Positions 1 through 9,482 are shown, numbered from the stretch's first letter. The stretch: DNA of 53,896 nt from an uncultured Methanobrevibacter sp. (GCF_937898925.1 NZ_CALDKF010000014.1:1-53896); one strand, 5' to 3'. Made by a program: numbers and translations. Notes: generated by a model not told the origin, from the sequence alone.

Positions 1-2
1 GG

Positions 3-116
3 TCAATGGTAGAGGCAAACTGTTACATTATCATTGATGAAAACCATGAAGGAATCGAAAAAGGAGATGAGGTTGACTTGATCTTCTTCAATGATATGGC
101 ATGGCCTAGCCTTTAG
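3..116 (+). CDS. moeA: MoeA-like molybdopterin molybdenumtransferase, C-terminal fragment
   Basis: Only the last 37 codons are inside the window. The peptide begins with a Ser-Met-Val-Glu-Ala-Asn segment and continues as an acidic beta-strand region with GIEKGDEVD. This matches the small C-terminal domain of MoeA proteins, which insert molybdenum or tungsten into molybdopterin in the cytoplasm. Methanogens need this cofactor for formylmethanofuran dehydrogenase. The stop is followed by T-rich sequence with no obvious partner gene. The assignment rests on a short stretch, so another protein with the same C-terminal domain is possible. Confidence 0.55.
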   Translation, partial: SMVEANCYIIIDENHEGIEKGDEVDLIFFNDMAWPSL

Positions 117-250
117 TGATTTAAAGTTGTTATTAAAAAAAGAATTTAGATAAGAATTTCAAATTCTTATCTTTGCTATTTTTATTGATTATTTTATTTT
201 TTTACTTTAATTATTATTGTATAATTTAGCTATTTTTAATTATTTTTACA

Positions 251-940
251 TCATCTGCTTCTTTTTCCTAATCTATAGAATAAGTAGTATGCAAAGTAGT
301 CATTGTGATTGTTTCTGCTGTTTAAGCTTCCTTGGGAATATCCATTATTATAACCTTGATCGTAAGCATATGATTCTGCATATTCATTTTGCTCTTCAAT
401 GTAGTCGTCTTGCATTTGATTCAATTTCTCATCAAATTTTTCTTTAGTGAAATTTGATTTAGGGCTGTAAGAAACAATCTTTTTCATTGTATCATTAACA
501 TCGTTTCCATCGTAGCTCAATGCATAGAATGTCTTGTTTGATTCAAAGTAGAGATAGGTTACATCATGGTCAACTATGCTTCTATGGCTGTAATATGCAA
601 CTGCATGATGGCCGTCAATTTCCAGCTCTTCTACGTCATAAAGTTCATCAAGAGTGGATTCATATCCATAATTGTTTCTAAGGGACTTGTCATCTTCCAA
701 AGCTACAAGTCCAAATGTGAATACATTTGTCTTAACATAATTTCCTCCAGATTCGCTTCCTCCCCCATACTCTGGAGGAATCTTAAAATTGGCGTTATAT
801 ACAGTTATATTCACCCAATCTGAAGTATCCACATCACTTTTTTCAGCACTTGTCGCACTAATGGCTAAAAGCGCTATAATCCCAATTACACATATTAAAA
901 AAATAATTTTTTTATCCATATTTAATTCTATTTTTCTCAT
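251..940 (-). CDS. Hypothetical membrane-anchored or secreted protein, 229 aa
   Basis: I do not recognise a named family. A hydrophobic segment at about residues 12-30, ending in Ala-Thr-Ser-Ala, looks like a signal peptide or N-terminal anchor. A soluble domain of about 130 residues follows; its IPPEY start and alternating hydrophobic strands loosely recall PsbP/DUF1795-like surface domains (inference). The C-terminal 50 residues are rich in Tyr, Asn, Gly and Asp and end in a basic patch. An in-frame Met at residue 8 (position 919) directly before the hydrophobic core is an alternative start, and neither Met has a good Shine-Dalgarno. It is divergent from the next gene and its upstream region holds a TATA-like AATATAAAA on the minus strand near 1020. 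Confidence 0.7.
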   Translation of the reverse strand: MRKIELNMDKKIIFLICVIGIIALLAISATSAEKSDVDTSDWVNITVYNANFKIPPEYGGGSESGGNYVKTNVFTFGLVALEDDKSLRNNYGYESTLDELYDVEELEIDGHHAVAYYSHRSIVDHDVTYLYFESNKTFYALSYDGNDVNDTMKKIVSYSPKSNFTKEKFDEKLNQMQDDYIEEQNEYAESYAYDQGYNNGYSQGSLNSRNNHNDYFAYYLFYRLGKRSR

Positions 941-1066
941 GTTTTTTAAAAATTTCTTTTTAAATTTTTATGTGTTGCTTTTAAATAATTTTTTCAATTA
1001 CCCAAACCAGATACTTTTTTATATTATTCTTTAAAGATATATTCATAAATCTTAAATGGTGATATT

Positions 1067-1951
1067 ATGATTGAAAATAAAGAAAAGATTTACGAAATCA
1101 TTTTAACAATTGCTGTTTTCTTTTTTTTACTATTTAATATTTCTATTTTAAGAACTTATTTTGTTTATGCAGTTTATGTTGGAGATTTGATTTATCTATT
1201 GTTATTTTTCCTTGAATTTATAGTTTCCTTTCTTTTAAGCTATAAATTTTATAAAACAATTCAATCCAAATTAAGCAGCAGAATAAAAGATATACTTTTA
1301 ACAGTTTTTGTCACAATAGTTTTTTATGCATATCTATTAGTGTTTTGGATATTTATTTTGGCAATGTTTTCAAAAATCGCTCCTTATATCCCAAATGTTT
1401 TAGGAGCCATATTAAGTTTAATATTAATTATGCTAATTCCTATGAGTTTTCTTTTTACATTATTTTTAAGCTATAGATTTTATCTATATGTTGCTAGTGA
1501 GGAGTTATACAAGGTTTTAAAGGCTCAGGAAAAAAATTTCTTAAAAAGAGATCAAGAACAAACTATAAAATATTACGAGCATAATAGTCAACTAAGAGAT
1601 AAATGGGATAGTCAGAAAACAAAATTTCTGCTTGCATATGTTATAGCGGTAATTATAATTTTAGCAATAAATAGCTTTTTAAGCTTAGGCATTGATTTAA
1701 GGCTGCTTTTAAAAGGGTTATTCCTTTTATCAATAGTTATATTTGTATTTATTTATGATAAGAAAGTATTCGTATTTTTTATGATTATTTTAGGTTGGAT
1801 GGGATTAGTTTTTCTGTTTAATAGTCTAGGGCATAATGGCTTTTTAGGACTGACTGTAAATCAAACTGATGCGATTTCCGGTGTTTTATTAGTTGTCGGC
1901 ACTACTATAGCAATAGTGGTAGCAACCTTTTGGTTAAAATATAATGTTTAA
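1067..1951 (+). CDS. Hypothetical polytopic membrane protein, 294 aa
   Basis: The protein has about eight hydrophobic segments: two near the N-terminus (residues about 10-65), two around 80-145, and four in the C-terminal half. A charged, Lys/Glu/Gln-rich cytoplasmic-type stretch at about 145-185 separates the two halves. I see no catalytic motif or transporter signature, so no function is proposed. The start follows GGTGATATT, a typical ribosome binding site in this window. It stands alone, with about 150 bases before the next gene. Confidence 0.75.
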   Translation: MIENKEKIYEIILTIAVFFFLLFNISILRTYFVYAVYVGDLIYLLLFFLEFIVSFLLSYKFYKTIQSKLSSRIKDILLTVFVTIVFYAYLLVFWIFILAMFSKIAPYIPNVLGAILSLILIMLIPMSFLFTLFLSYRFYLYVASEELYKVLKAQEKNFLKRDQEQTIKYYEHNSQLRDKWDSQKTKFLLAYVIAVIIILAINSFLSLGIDLRLLLKGLFLLSIVIFVFIYDKKVFVFFMIILGWMGLVFLFNSLGHNGFLGLTVNQTDAISGVLLVVGTTIAIVVATFWLKYNV

Positions 1952-2106
1952 AAAAATTTAAAAAAATTTTTTAAATAATTACTTTTTTATATTATGAAAA
2001 CTTAATAATATTATCAAATCTAATCTGAAATTTTAGAATCATTTTATCTGTCAATCGATGGGTATAATGAAAATGTAATTATCAAAAATCAATTTTATGT
2101 GTTAAT

Positions 2107-3264
2107 ATGAATGGTATATGGTATTATGTAATTGCGTTTATAGTCATTTGGACTATTGCAATTGTATTTAAGGATAAACTCACAGACTATGGAGTTGAAG
2201 TAAACTTTCCTCTTTTGATGTGGAAAACTCAACGACTAAGAGGTTTTATAGATAGATTGGCTAATCGTGCCCCAAGATTCTGGAAAGCATATATGAATTT
2301 AGGGATTGTCATATCTACTGGATTCATGATTCTTATGGCTGTTGCATTGGTTTATTCATTAAAGATGGTGATGGATACCCCTACAGTCAGCTTGATTGTT
2401 CCTGGTGTTGAAGTTCCAGGTTCTCCTATATTCATTCCATTGCTTTCTGGACTAATAGCACTTGCAACAGTTTTAATAGTTCATGAATTCAGTCATGGAA
2501 TCCTCTCAAGAGTGGAAAAGATCAATATTAATTCAATAGGTCTTTTATTGTTTGCAATTATTCCAGGAGCTTTTGTAGAGCCAAATGAAGAGGAATTGAA
2601 TGAATTAAGCCGTCCAGCCAAGATGAGAATTTACGTTGCAGGATCTATGGCAAATTTAACATTGGCAGCTATTGCATTGATTATAATGTTAGTTATCTCT
2701 TCATTTATCATCCCGGTGGTATTTGAAGATGATGGGGTTGTAATCAACAGATTAACCGAAGATGCGAATGCTAAAAATTACATGTCTGAAGGAATGGTAA
2801 TCAGATCAATAAATAATCTCACCGTAAATGACATGGCATCTTTCCAAAAAGCCACTAGCACCTTAAAGCCAAATGAAACGGTAAATATTCAAACGGATCA
2901 AGGGGATTACAGTTTCCAATTGAAGACCAATCCTATGAACAAATCATTAGGATTCATGGGAATTCAAGTCAATGCAAACAATGTAATTGCTGATGGCTTT
3001 GATAACCAGTTCTACACTCCTTTATTATGGCTTTTAATGCCTTTGTCCGAGCTATTGTTTTGGATTTATTTCCTAAACTTTGCTGTGGGAACTTTTAACT
3101 TGCTTCCAATGAAACCTTTGGATGGTGGGCATTTGCTTGAGAATATATTGTCCTATATAATGCCTGAAAGCGCTTTTAAGCCAATCGTAACCTTCATGTC
3201 TTTCTTTATGGGAATAATTATTGTGCTTAGTCTGGTTGTTGGATTGGTTGGAGTCCCATTTTAA
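2107..3264 (+). CDS. Site-2 protease family membrane zinc metalloprotease (M50)
   Basis: This is an intramembrane zinc protease of the S2P/RseP family, which cuts substrate proteins within the membrane. The zinc motif HEFSH is at residues 126-130 inside a hydrophobic segment. The third ligand motif, LDGG with Asp at about 339, follows an asparagine/proline segment (NLLPMKP). A PDZ-like soluble region lies between the two, at about residues 215-300. The length of 385 aa and about six membrane segments fit archaeal members. The upstream ribosome binding site is weak. The substrate cannot be inferred from the neighbours. Confidence 0.9.
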   Translation: MNGIWYYVIAFIVIWTIAIVFKDKLTDYGVEVNFPLLMWKTQRLRGFIDRLANRAPRFWKAYMNLGIVISTGFMILMAVALVYSLKMVMDTPTVSLIVPGVEVPGSPIFIPLLSGLIALATVLIVHEFSHGILSRVEKININSIGLLLFAIIPGAFVEPNEEELNELSRPAKMRIYVAGSMANLTLAAIALIIMLVISSFIIPVVFEDDGVVINRLTEDANAKNYMSEGMVIRSINNLTVNDMASFQKATSTLKPNETVNIQTDQGDYSFQLKTNPMNKSLGFMGIQVNANNVIADGFDNQFYTPLLWLLMPLSELLFWIYFLNFAVGTFNLLPMKPLDGGHLLENILSYIMPESAFKPIVTFMSFFMGIIIVLSLVVGLVGVPF

Positions 3265-3302
3265 GATATTATTATCTTATATTTTTTTCAATGATAATTT
3301 TG

Positions 3303-3373
3303 TTCGTATTTTATCAAACCAAAACTTTATATATATAGAAAAATATATAAATAAATGTTTAAGCATTTACGAA
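3303..3373 (+). promoter_or_regulatory. fprA promoter with TTCGTA and TACGAA half-sites flanking the TATA box
   Basis: A TATA element reading CTTTATATATATA lies at about 3325-3337, roughly 130 bases before the fprA start, so a leader of about 100 nt is implied. TTCGTA occurs at 3303-3308, just upstream of the TATA box, and its reverse complement TACGAA at 3368-3373, downstream of the expected start point. The same hexamers recur before msvR. They resemble the TTCG/CGAA half-sites described for MsvR in other methanogens. The spacing of 59 bases between the two is wide for one dimer site, so binding here is inference. Confidence 0.5.
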
Positions 3374-3466
3374 CTAATAATACTTTAGTTAGGAAAATAT
3401 GCTAAAATGTAATACATAAAATGTTATGTATAAAAATTATTCAATTAAATATTTTGAGGAATTGAA

Positions 3467-4693
3467 ATGAAAGCAAAAGCACAAAAAATAGGTGAGGGAG
3501 TATACTGGATTGGTGTACTTGACTGGGACTTAAGATCTTATCACGGATACACTTTAGATGGAACCACTTACAATGCATACATTGTATTTGGTGAAAAGGT
3601 AGCTATTATTGATAACGCTTATCCTGGAAAAACTGAAGAAATGATGGCTCGTATCGAAGACGCATTTGAACAAGAAGGTAGAGTTATGAAAGTTGACTAC
3701 ATTGTTCAAAACCACGTGGAAAAAGACCACAGTGGTGTCTTATACGACTTATGGAAAAAATTCGATGCACCAATTTACTGCAGTAAAATCGCTCAAGGCG
3801 GATTACTTAGACACTACCCTAAATTAGAAGGAGCAGACTTCAACATCGTAGGAACTGGAGACTCCCTTGACTTAGGCGGAAAAACATTAGCATTTTTGGA
3901 TGCTTTCTTGCTTCACTGGCCTGACAGCATGTTTACCTTACTTGCAGAAGACGGAATCTTATTCCCTAACGATGCATTCGGTCAACACTTATGTTTCGCA
4001 AAAAGATTTGACACTGACATTCCAGAAGTTGTACTTATGGATGCAGCACAAAAGTTCTACGGTAACTTGATTACCCCATTATCCAAAAAAGTACTTAATA
4101 AATTTGATGAAATCATTGAATTAGGCCTTTTAGAACAAGTTAAAATGATTGCCCCTTCCCACGGACAAATCTGGACCGATCCAATGAAAATCATCGGTGC
4201 TTACAGTGACTGGGCAACCGGTAAGAGAGCAGAAGACAAAGTAACCATTGTTTACGATACCATGCACTACTCTACCCAAAAAATGGCTCACGAAGTTGCT
4301 GAAGGAATCATTGCAGAAGGATATGATGTGGATATGTACTTCTTGCACGAAGATGAAAGAAGTGAAATCGTAAAAAGCATCTTAACCAGTAAGGCAGTTG
4401 CTTTCGGTATTCCAACCATTAACGACTTCCCATTCCCAAGCATTGGTGACATCATTTACTACTTGAAAGGTCTCCACTTCAACAGAACTGGATTCAAAAG
4501 ACCTGCTGTTACCTTCGGTTCCATGGGAGGAAGAGGTGGAGCTGTAGAATTCATCGCGAACGAACTCACTGAATGTGGATTCGAAGTTCTCGACCAACAG
4601 GAAATCTACTACGTACCTGATGGAGAAGACGATGACACCAGCTTCAAATTAGGTCAAAAATTAGTTGAAGAAGCTAAAAAATTAGAACTTTAA
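3467..4693 (+). CDS. fprA: F420H2 oxidase / flavodiiron protein FprA
   Basis: FprA reduces O2 to water with electrons from reduced coenzyme F420 and protects methanogens from oxygen in the cytoplasm. The N-terminal metallo-beta-lactamase-type domain keeps all expected di-iron ligands: His83, Glu85, Asp87 and His88 in HVEKDHSG, His150, Asp169 and His232. The flavodoxin domain begins near residue 257 with a VYDTMHYST FMN loop. The full length of 408 aa matches the family. The start follows GAGGAATTGAA. No rubredoxin gene is adjacent. The next gene encodes an MsvR-like regulator, and both promoters share TTCGTA-type motifs, which suggests redox-controlled expression. Confidence 0.95.
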   Translation: MKAKAQKIGEGVYWIGVLDWDLRSYHGYTLDGTTYNAYIVFGEKVAIIDNAYPGKTEEMMARIEDAFEQEGRVMKVDYIVQNHVEKDHSGVLYDLWKKFDAPIYCSKIAQGGLLRHYPKLEGADFNIVGTGDSLDLGGKTLAFLDAFLLHWPDSMFTLLAEDGILFPNDAFGQHLCFAKRFDTDIPEVVLMDAAQKFYGNLITPLSKKVLNKFDEIIELGLLEQVKMIAPSHGQIWTDPMKIIGAYSDWATGKRAEDKVTIVYDTMHYSTQKMAHEVAEGIIAEGYDVDMYFLHEDERSEIVKSILTSKAVAFGIPTINDFPFPSIGDIIYYLKGLHFNRTGFKRPAVTFGSMGGRGGAVEFIANELTECGFEVLDQQEIYYVPDGEDDDTSFKLGQKLVEEAKKLEL

Positions 4694-4833
4694 TTTCAGA
4701 TCTTGATGATTTGAATTAAGTATTTGTAAGAAATATTAATTATTGTAAAAAATTTTTAAATTCATTTCTTATGAATACACTTTTTTTATTTATTTTCAAA
4801 ACTCTCTTAACATATGTTATTTTTTTAAATTTG

Positions 4834-4921
4834 TTCGTATTTTTTCCCTATTTTGGGTATTTTATAACGAATGTTCGTATTTTTAACTAAAAAACCATAT
4901 AATTTTTAAAAACTATTCGTA
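4834..4921 (+). promoter_or_regulatory. Cluster of TTCGTA half-sites upstream of msvR
   Basis: Within 88 bases TTCGTA occurs at 4834-4839, 4874-4879 and 4916-4921. An inverted ACGAA lies at 4867-4871, giving the everted pair ACGAA-TG-TTCGT at 4867-4878. Two copies of GTTTATACTAT, at 4981-4991 and 5010-5020, lie further downstream and may be promoter elements. MsvR is reported to bind its own promoter through such half-sites, so autoregulation is likely (inference). This region accounts for the gap of about 400 bases between fprA and msvR; the rest of the gap is AT-rich without an ORF. Confidence 0.55.
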
Positions 4922-5099
4922 CTAAAATCTAATATAATAAAACATTTTGTAAACATAAGAACAAGTATATATGTAAGAAAGTTTATACTATAATTATCAA
5001 ACAATTTTTGTTTATACTATTTAAGATTTTTTATAAATCTTAAATTTTTTATACAGGATTATATAATATTAAAAATTTTTATTTTTTTGAGGGTTTATT

Positions 5100-5897
5100 A
5101 TGGAAAATGAAGAAAAAACTATCCAACCAAAAGCAATTCAAATTTTTGCAAAGGCTCCTGGTGAGCTTGGTGTAAATGTAGTTAAAAGTCCAGTGAAATT
5201 AACAATTCTTTCAATGTTGAAAGATACAGATATGGAATTTGATGAAATCGTTAAAAACACCGGCAAATCCAAATCTACCATTTCCGTTCATTTGAAATCA
5301 TTAAGAGAAGATGGAATCGTAAGCTACAGATTTGATGCAAACGACCACAGAAAGAAAATCTTCTTCATCAATTCCAAATTCTTAGGTGAAGTTCAATCTG
5401 GGGATGAAAAGGAATTGGAAGAAAGGCAAGCTGAATTCCTTGTTAAAAACATCATGGATGTAGACAACTTCAAGTTCTCTTTCCTATTGTTCCACACCTT
5501 AAGGTCTAACTTAATTCAAGAGGGAATCAATATAAACCCTGTATTGAACCAATCAGGTAAGAATATAGGATCAGCAATGTATGAAAAGCTTTACGAAGAG
5601 GACATCAACAAGTTCTGTGACAATATCATCCAATTCTGGGATGACAATGGTTTAGGCAAACTCGAGATTGAATTGGGAGACATCATTAACATTACTGCTT
5701 ATGAATGTTTCGAATGCAGTTTGCTTCCTAAGAAAGGAAAACCAACCTGTTACTTAGATGCAGGTATTTTTGAAGCATTATTTGCAAACTATCTCAAGAA
5801 AGATGTTGATGTAACTGAAGTTAAATGTTTCACCATGGGTGACGACTGCTGTAAATTCTTAGTGGAATCCCCAGATGGAGAAGCTTTCGCTTACTAG
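5100..5897 (+). CDS. msvR: MsvR-type redox regulator (ArsR-like HTH plus V4R domain)
   Basis: An ArsR-like winged helix at about residues 25-90 includes a TGKSKSTISVHLKSLREDGI recognition helix. A C-terminal V4R (4-vinyl reductase-like) domain at about 150-262 carries conserved cysteines near 203, 206, 217, 243, 250 and 251. This is the architecture of MsvR, a methanogen regulator whose DNA binding depends on cysteine redox state. In Methanothermobacter the gene is divergent from the F420H2 oxidase operon; here it is in tandem directly after fprA. The start follows a GAGGG-type ribosome binding site. TTCGTA half-sites upstream suggest autoregulation. Confidence 0.85.
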   Translation: MENEEKTIQPKAIQIFAKAPGELGVNVVKSPVKLTILSMLKDTDMEFDEIVKNTGKSKSTISVHLKSLREDGIVSYRFDANDHRKKIFFINSKFLGEVQSGDEKELEERQAEFLVKNIMDVDNFKFSFLLFHTLRSNLIQEGININPVLNQSGKNIGSAMYEKLYEEDINKFCDNIIQFWDDNGLGKLEIELGDIINITAYECFECSLLPKKGKPTCYLDAGIFEALFANYLKKDVDVTEVKCFTMGDDCCKFLVESPDGEAFAY

Positions 5898-6133
5898 ATA
5901 ATTAATTTTTTAATTAATTTTCCTTTTTATTTTACTTTTTTTATAATTTTTTATTCATTCTATTTTACCTATTTCTATTGATTTTTCTATTGTAATTATG
6001 ATTTTCAAATTTGATTGCAATATTAAACTGAAAATCGATTTAACTACTTAAAATCAATTTTTTATAATAAATATTACCTTTCAATTGGTCTTTCTAAAAC
6101 CTTTTTATATAACTTAATCCTAATATAATTGTA

Positions 6134-8044
6134 ATGTCAGACTCATTATTTTGTCCCAATTGTGGGATGCTTAAGAAAAATTGCGTATGTGGAAAATACG
6201 TTGCAGATAGGACTAAAAAACCTTATCAAAAGAAGGAAAAGAAATCTCAAAGTTCTTCTTCAATCAATAATAAATCTAAAGGCGCTAAAGGGATTTATCA
6301 ATATGAAAATAGAAAGCCTGTAACTGTTAGCGAAGAACCGGACGTTCCTATTGCAGAGATTTATGATATTGCAGAGCATGACCTTCCTCAAGAAGTCATT
6401 GATAGGTTAAAGGAAGAATATCCTGAAATTCCAGAACAGATAATCGAGAATTTTCCATTTGAACAGCCAAGGGAAGGCCAACTGGAGATTATTGCAGATA
6501 TTGAAGAGGCAATTTCAAAAGGATACAAATACATCATATTGGAAGCAGGTACAGGAACAGGAAAATCAGCTATTGCCTCCACATTGGCTCGTATGTATGA
6601 ATCTGCATATATTTTGACAATGACAAAGCAGCTTCAAAAGCAATATGCAGATGAGTTTGATTTTCCTCTTGTAAAGGGAAGAGGCAATTTTGACTGTTTA
6701 AAGGATGGATTTGAAGTTACCTGTGATATGGGGGCTTGTAAAACAGCACCAAAATCCTCTAAGTTCTTCTGTCCTTATGGAATAAGCAAAAATCCAACCT
6801 TAACTGGAGAATTGGCTTTCCAGGATTCCTTTGGAAGTGATGTCTTCTTCCAAACAACTGACCACTGTAAATACTGGCAACAAAAGGCAAATGCAATCAA
6901 TTCCCCAATAACATTGATGAATTATGATTATGCCATATTGGAATTGAATTATGTAAAGCACTTCGGAAAAAGAAGCCTATTGATTCTTGATGAGGCACAT
7001 AACATTGAAGACAAGTTAATGAGAACAATGGAAATCAACTTATACAATCGCCAGCTTGAAAAGGACATCAAGAAAGTCATAAGTCCGCAAACTCTGAAAA
7101 GCGCTGAAAAAGGCGAATGGATAATGGAAATTGAAGCGATTCAAGGTCATTACTCAGATATTGAAATAAAGGATTTGCCTACCAATAAGGCAGACAGGAT
7201 CAATTCAACAATCTCCAAGTTAAAGGCTCTTAAAACCAATCTTGAAAAGGAACCTGGAAATTGGGTGATTGATGCAGATGAGCATGGAGTATCCTTCAAG
7301 CCACTTAGAGTAAATCATTATGCTGAAGATTATCTATTCAAGCATGGGGATGTTGTAATCTTCTTAAGTGCTACAATATTATCTCATAAAATGTTTTCAA
7401 AATGGTTAGGGCTCGATCCTCGTGACGTTTATCATATTCAAGTTGACAGCCCATTCTCTGTCGAAAAAAGGCCAATCGAATTGAATTTAGCTGGAAAGAT
7501 GTCTAAGAATAGGGTAAAGCAATCAGCACCAAAATCCATTGAAATAATGCAGAAAATATTGAAAAGGCATGAAGGGGAAAAGGGTTTGATTCATACCCAC
7601 AGCTATAAGTGCCAACAGTACATCATCAACAATCTATATAACAACAGATTGATTGCACACGGAACCAACAATAGGGAAAGGGTCTTGCAATTCTTTGAAG
7701 AGGATGAAAATCCATTGGTTCTTGTCAGCCCATCCATGAGTGAAGGGGTTGACTTGCCTTATGACAAGTGCAGATTCCAGATAATCTATAAGATACCGTT
7801 CCCATACCTTGGTGATAAGCAAATCAATATGAGAATGAAAAAGGACCAAAGATGGTATGCATATAAGACTGCAATGACTTTAGTGCAGACTTACGGTAGG
7901 GGAATGAGAGCAGATGACGATTCCTGTGTAACTTATATTCTTGATTCTGATATTCAAATGCTCCTTAAGAGTCCTCTGTACAAGTCATTGATTCCAGATT
8001 TCTTTAAGGAAGCTATTGTAATCAATGATGATCGTATTATCTAA
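6134..8044 (+). CDS. XPD/Rad3-DinG-like superfamily 2 DNA helicase with N-terminal zinc knuckle
   Basis: This is an ATP-dependent DNA helicase. Walker A GTGTGKS is at residues 139-145 and the DEAH box at 286-289. Between them lies a cysteine set (about 188, 197, 202, 213 and 245) in the position of the XPD/DinG iron-sulfur cluster. Helicase motifs V-VI appear as SMSEGVDLP and QTYGRGMRAD near the C-terminus. An extra N-terminal CPNC...CVC knuckle and a Lys/Ser-rich linker (about residues 20-60) precede the core. A TATA element, TTTATATAA at 6104-6112, lies only about 22 bases before the ATG, and no Shine-Dalgarno is visible, so the mRNA is probably leaderless. The role is probably DNA repair (inference). 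Confidence 0.88.
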   Translation: MSDSLFCPNCGMLKKNCVCGKYVADRTKKPYQKKEKKSQSSSSINNKSKGAKGIYQYENRKPVTVSEEPDVPIAEIYDIAEHDLPQEVIDRLKEEYPEIPEQIIENFPFEQPREGQLEIIADIEEAISKGYKYIILEAGTGTGKSAIASTLARMYESAYILTMTKQLQKQYADEFDFPLVKGRGNFDCLKDGFEVTCDMGACKTAPKSSKFFCPYGISKNPTLTGELAFQDSFGSDVFFQTTDHCKYWQQKANAINSPITLMNYDYAILELNYVKHFGKRSLLILDEAHNIEDKLMRTMEINLYNRQLEKDIKKVISPQTLKSAEKGEWIMEIEAIQGHYSDIEIKDLPTNKADRINSTISKLKALKTNLEKEPGNWVIDADEHGVSFKPLRVNHYAEDYLFKHGDVVIFLSATILSHKMFSKWLGLDPRDVYHIQVDSPFSVEKRPIELNLAGKMSKNRVKQSAPKSIEIMQKILKRHEGEKGLIHTHSYKCQQYIINNLYNNRLIAHGTNNRERVLQFFEEDENPLVLVSPSMSEGVDLPYDKCRFQIIYKIPFPYLGDKQINMRMKKDQRWYAYKTAMTLVQTYGRGMRADDDSCVTYILDSDIQMLLKSPLYKSLIPDFFKEAIVINDDRII

Positions 8045-8055
8045 CCCAGCTTTTC

Positions 8056-8070
8056 CGCTCCTTCGGAGCG
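8056..8070 (+). other. GC-rich perfect hairpin between helicase and metalloprotease genes
   Basis: CGCTCC and GGAGCG form a perfect six-pair stem with a TTC loop. It stands out as GC-rich in an AT-rich gap and begins 12 bases after the helicase stop codon. No T-run follows, so it is not a clear terminator. It could stabilise the 3' end of the helicase mRNA or be a processing site. Confidence 0.5.
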
Positions 8071-8101
8071 CAAAACCTGGACCAAAACTTTTTCCTCAAC
8101 A

Positions 8102-8809
8102 ATGAGTGATAAGATGGTAGAAAGAGAAGAAATTGAAGTAGAGGGAATTCCTATAATTCTAGAGAGGAAGAATATAAAGAACCTATACCTTAGAATCAAG
8201 CCTGATGGCACTGTTAAGGTTTCTTCTCCAATGAGATTATCCGATGAAGCTATAACTGATTTTGTATTGTCAAGAATAGATTGGATTAAGGATACAAGGG
8301 CAAAGATGCTTGAAAACCCACCAAAGCCTAAAGTGAAATATAAGGATGGGGAAACCCACTATATTTGGGGTGAGCCATACACTCTCCAGTTAATCAGCAA
8401 TGAAGATGTCAAAAAAGCTTTTTATGATAGTGATAAGTCCATTATTTATCTCCCAGTTCCTAAAAGATCCAATATAAAGCAGAGAGAAAAGATATTATTT
8501 GAACTTTATAGGGAGGAAATGAATAGAAATATTGACTATTTCCTTGAAAAGTGCACTTATTTTGTTGGAAAGGAGCCTAAGGAAGTTAAAATCAGAAACA
8601 TGAAAAATTGGGGAAACTGCAGAAAGGATAAGAGAGTTACATTAAATTTAAAATTAGCTAAAAAACCTCCAATCTGCACTGAATATGTTCTGATTCATGA
8701 ATTGTGCCACTTGATTGAATTCAATCATGGCCCAAGATTCAAGGCACTTATGGACAATTTCTGTCCGAACTGGAGAGAGATAAAGAAATTATTGAATGAA
8801 GAGCAATAA
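8102..8809 (+). CDS. YgjP-like (DUF45/M48-type) zinc metalloprotease
   Basis: The C-terminal half carries the zinc motif HELCH at residues 199-203 followed by a third His at about 210 in NHGPRF. This is the pattern of the YgjP/SprT-like WLM superfamily. NWGNCRKDKRVTLNLKL before the motif is also typical. The length of 235 aa fits the family. Function in archaea is not established; proteolysis linked to stress or DNA damage is a family-based guess, and the helicase gene lies just upstream. A second ATG at 8114 sits behind GAGTGATAAG, a better ribosome binding site, and may be the real start. Confidence 0.85.
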   Translation: MSDKMVEREEIEVEGIPIILERKNIKNLYLRIKPDGTVKVSSPMRLSDEAITDFVLSRIDWIKDTRAKMLENPPKPKVKYKDGETHYIWGEPYTLQLISNEDVKKAFYDSDKSIIYLPVPKRSNIKQREKILFELYREEMNRNIDYFLEKCTYFVGKEPKEVKIRNMKNWGNCRKDKRVTLNLKLAKKPPICTEYVLIHELCHLIEFNHGPRFKALMDNFCPNWREIKKLLNEEQ

Positions 8810-8881
8810 TTAGAAAATAGGAAGAGAACATTTATATAAAACCGATACTATTAAAATTATAAAGAAATTTGGGGTGATATG

Positions 8882-9049
8882 ATGGAAGTATTAGGTTATC
8901 AACTAATAAAACTAGACAGTACTCATTATGATGCTACTGTACTTGCCAGATATGAAAAATTGGAAGACATTTTAGAGGCATGTATAGAAAAAGGATTAGA
9001 TATTGTATTGTTTAATGAAGGAAAACTGATTTTAGAATCAATAGAATAA
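8882..9049 (+). CDS. Small conserved-looking acidic protein, 55 aa
   Basis: A 55-residue frame beginning Met-Glu-Val-Leu-Gly-Tyr-Gln follows GGGGTGAT with ideal spacing. A second ATG directly before it, at 8879, is in frame but too close to that site. A TATA element, TTTATATAA, lies at about 8830-8838. Strands alternate with a Lys/Glu helix (YEKLEDILEACIEKGLDIVLF), suggesting a compact alpha/beta fold. I do not recognise the family. The promoter, ribosome binding site and codon use make it a real gene rather than a chance frame. Confidence 0.7.
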   Translation: MEVLGYQLIKLDSTHYDATVLARYEKLEDILEACIEKGLDIVLFNEGKLILESIE

Positions 9050-9160
9050 TTAATTTTTTTATTCTATTATTTTTTTATTTTTTATTTGATTATTCTATTA
9101 TTATTTTTATTTTTTTTATTTTTTTCAAATATTTTTTTAAAATAGCTATTTTTTTTAAAA

Positions 9161-9236
<76 letters not shown>

Positions 9237-9482
9237 AAAAGAAGTTTTTTGATATTAATGTTATATTAGTATCAATAATTTGTCTATTATATTAATTTAT
9301 TTATTATCTTTTTTAAAATTTTAGTTTTAATGAGCAATAAATTTTTATTTTTAGTTAAAAATATTAATTATATTAAATAAAAATAGAGTTAGATAAAATT
9401 TTTTATAATAAAATAAAATTCAATAAATAAATTTATTAAATGAAATATACTTAATTAGAATTTTTAACATTTTGTGATTATC

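Noticed and set aside
9474..9482. GTG upstream of hisF as start codon (same pattern before the cyclophilin, OYE, rpoF, rpl44e and rps27e genes)
   Set aside because: In each case the GTG belongs to a GTGA or GTGAT Shine-Dalgarno followed by an ATG at normal spacing.
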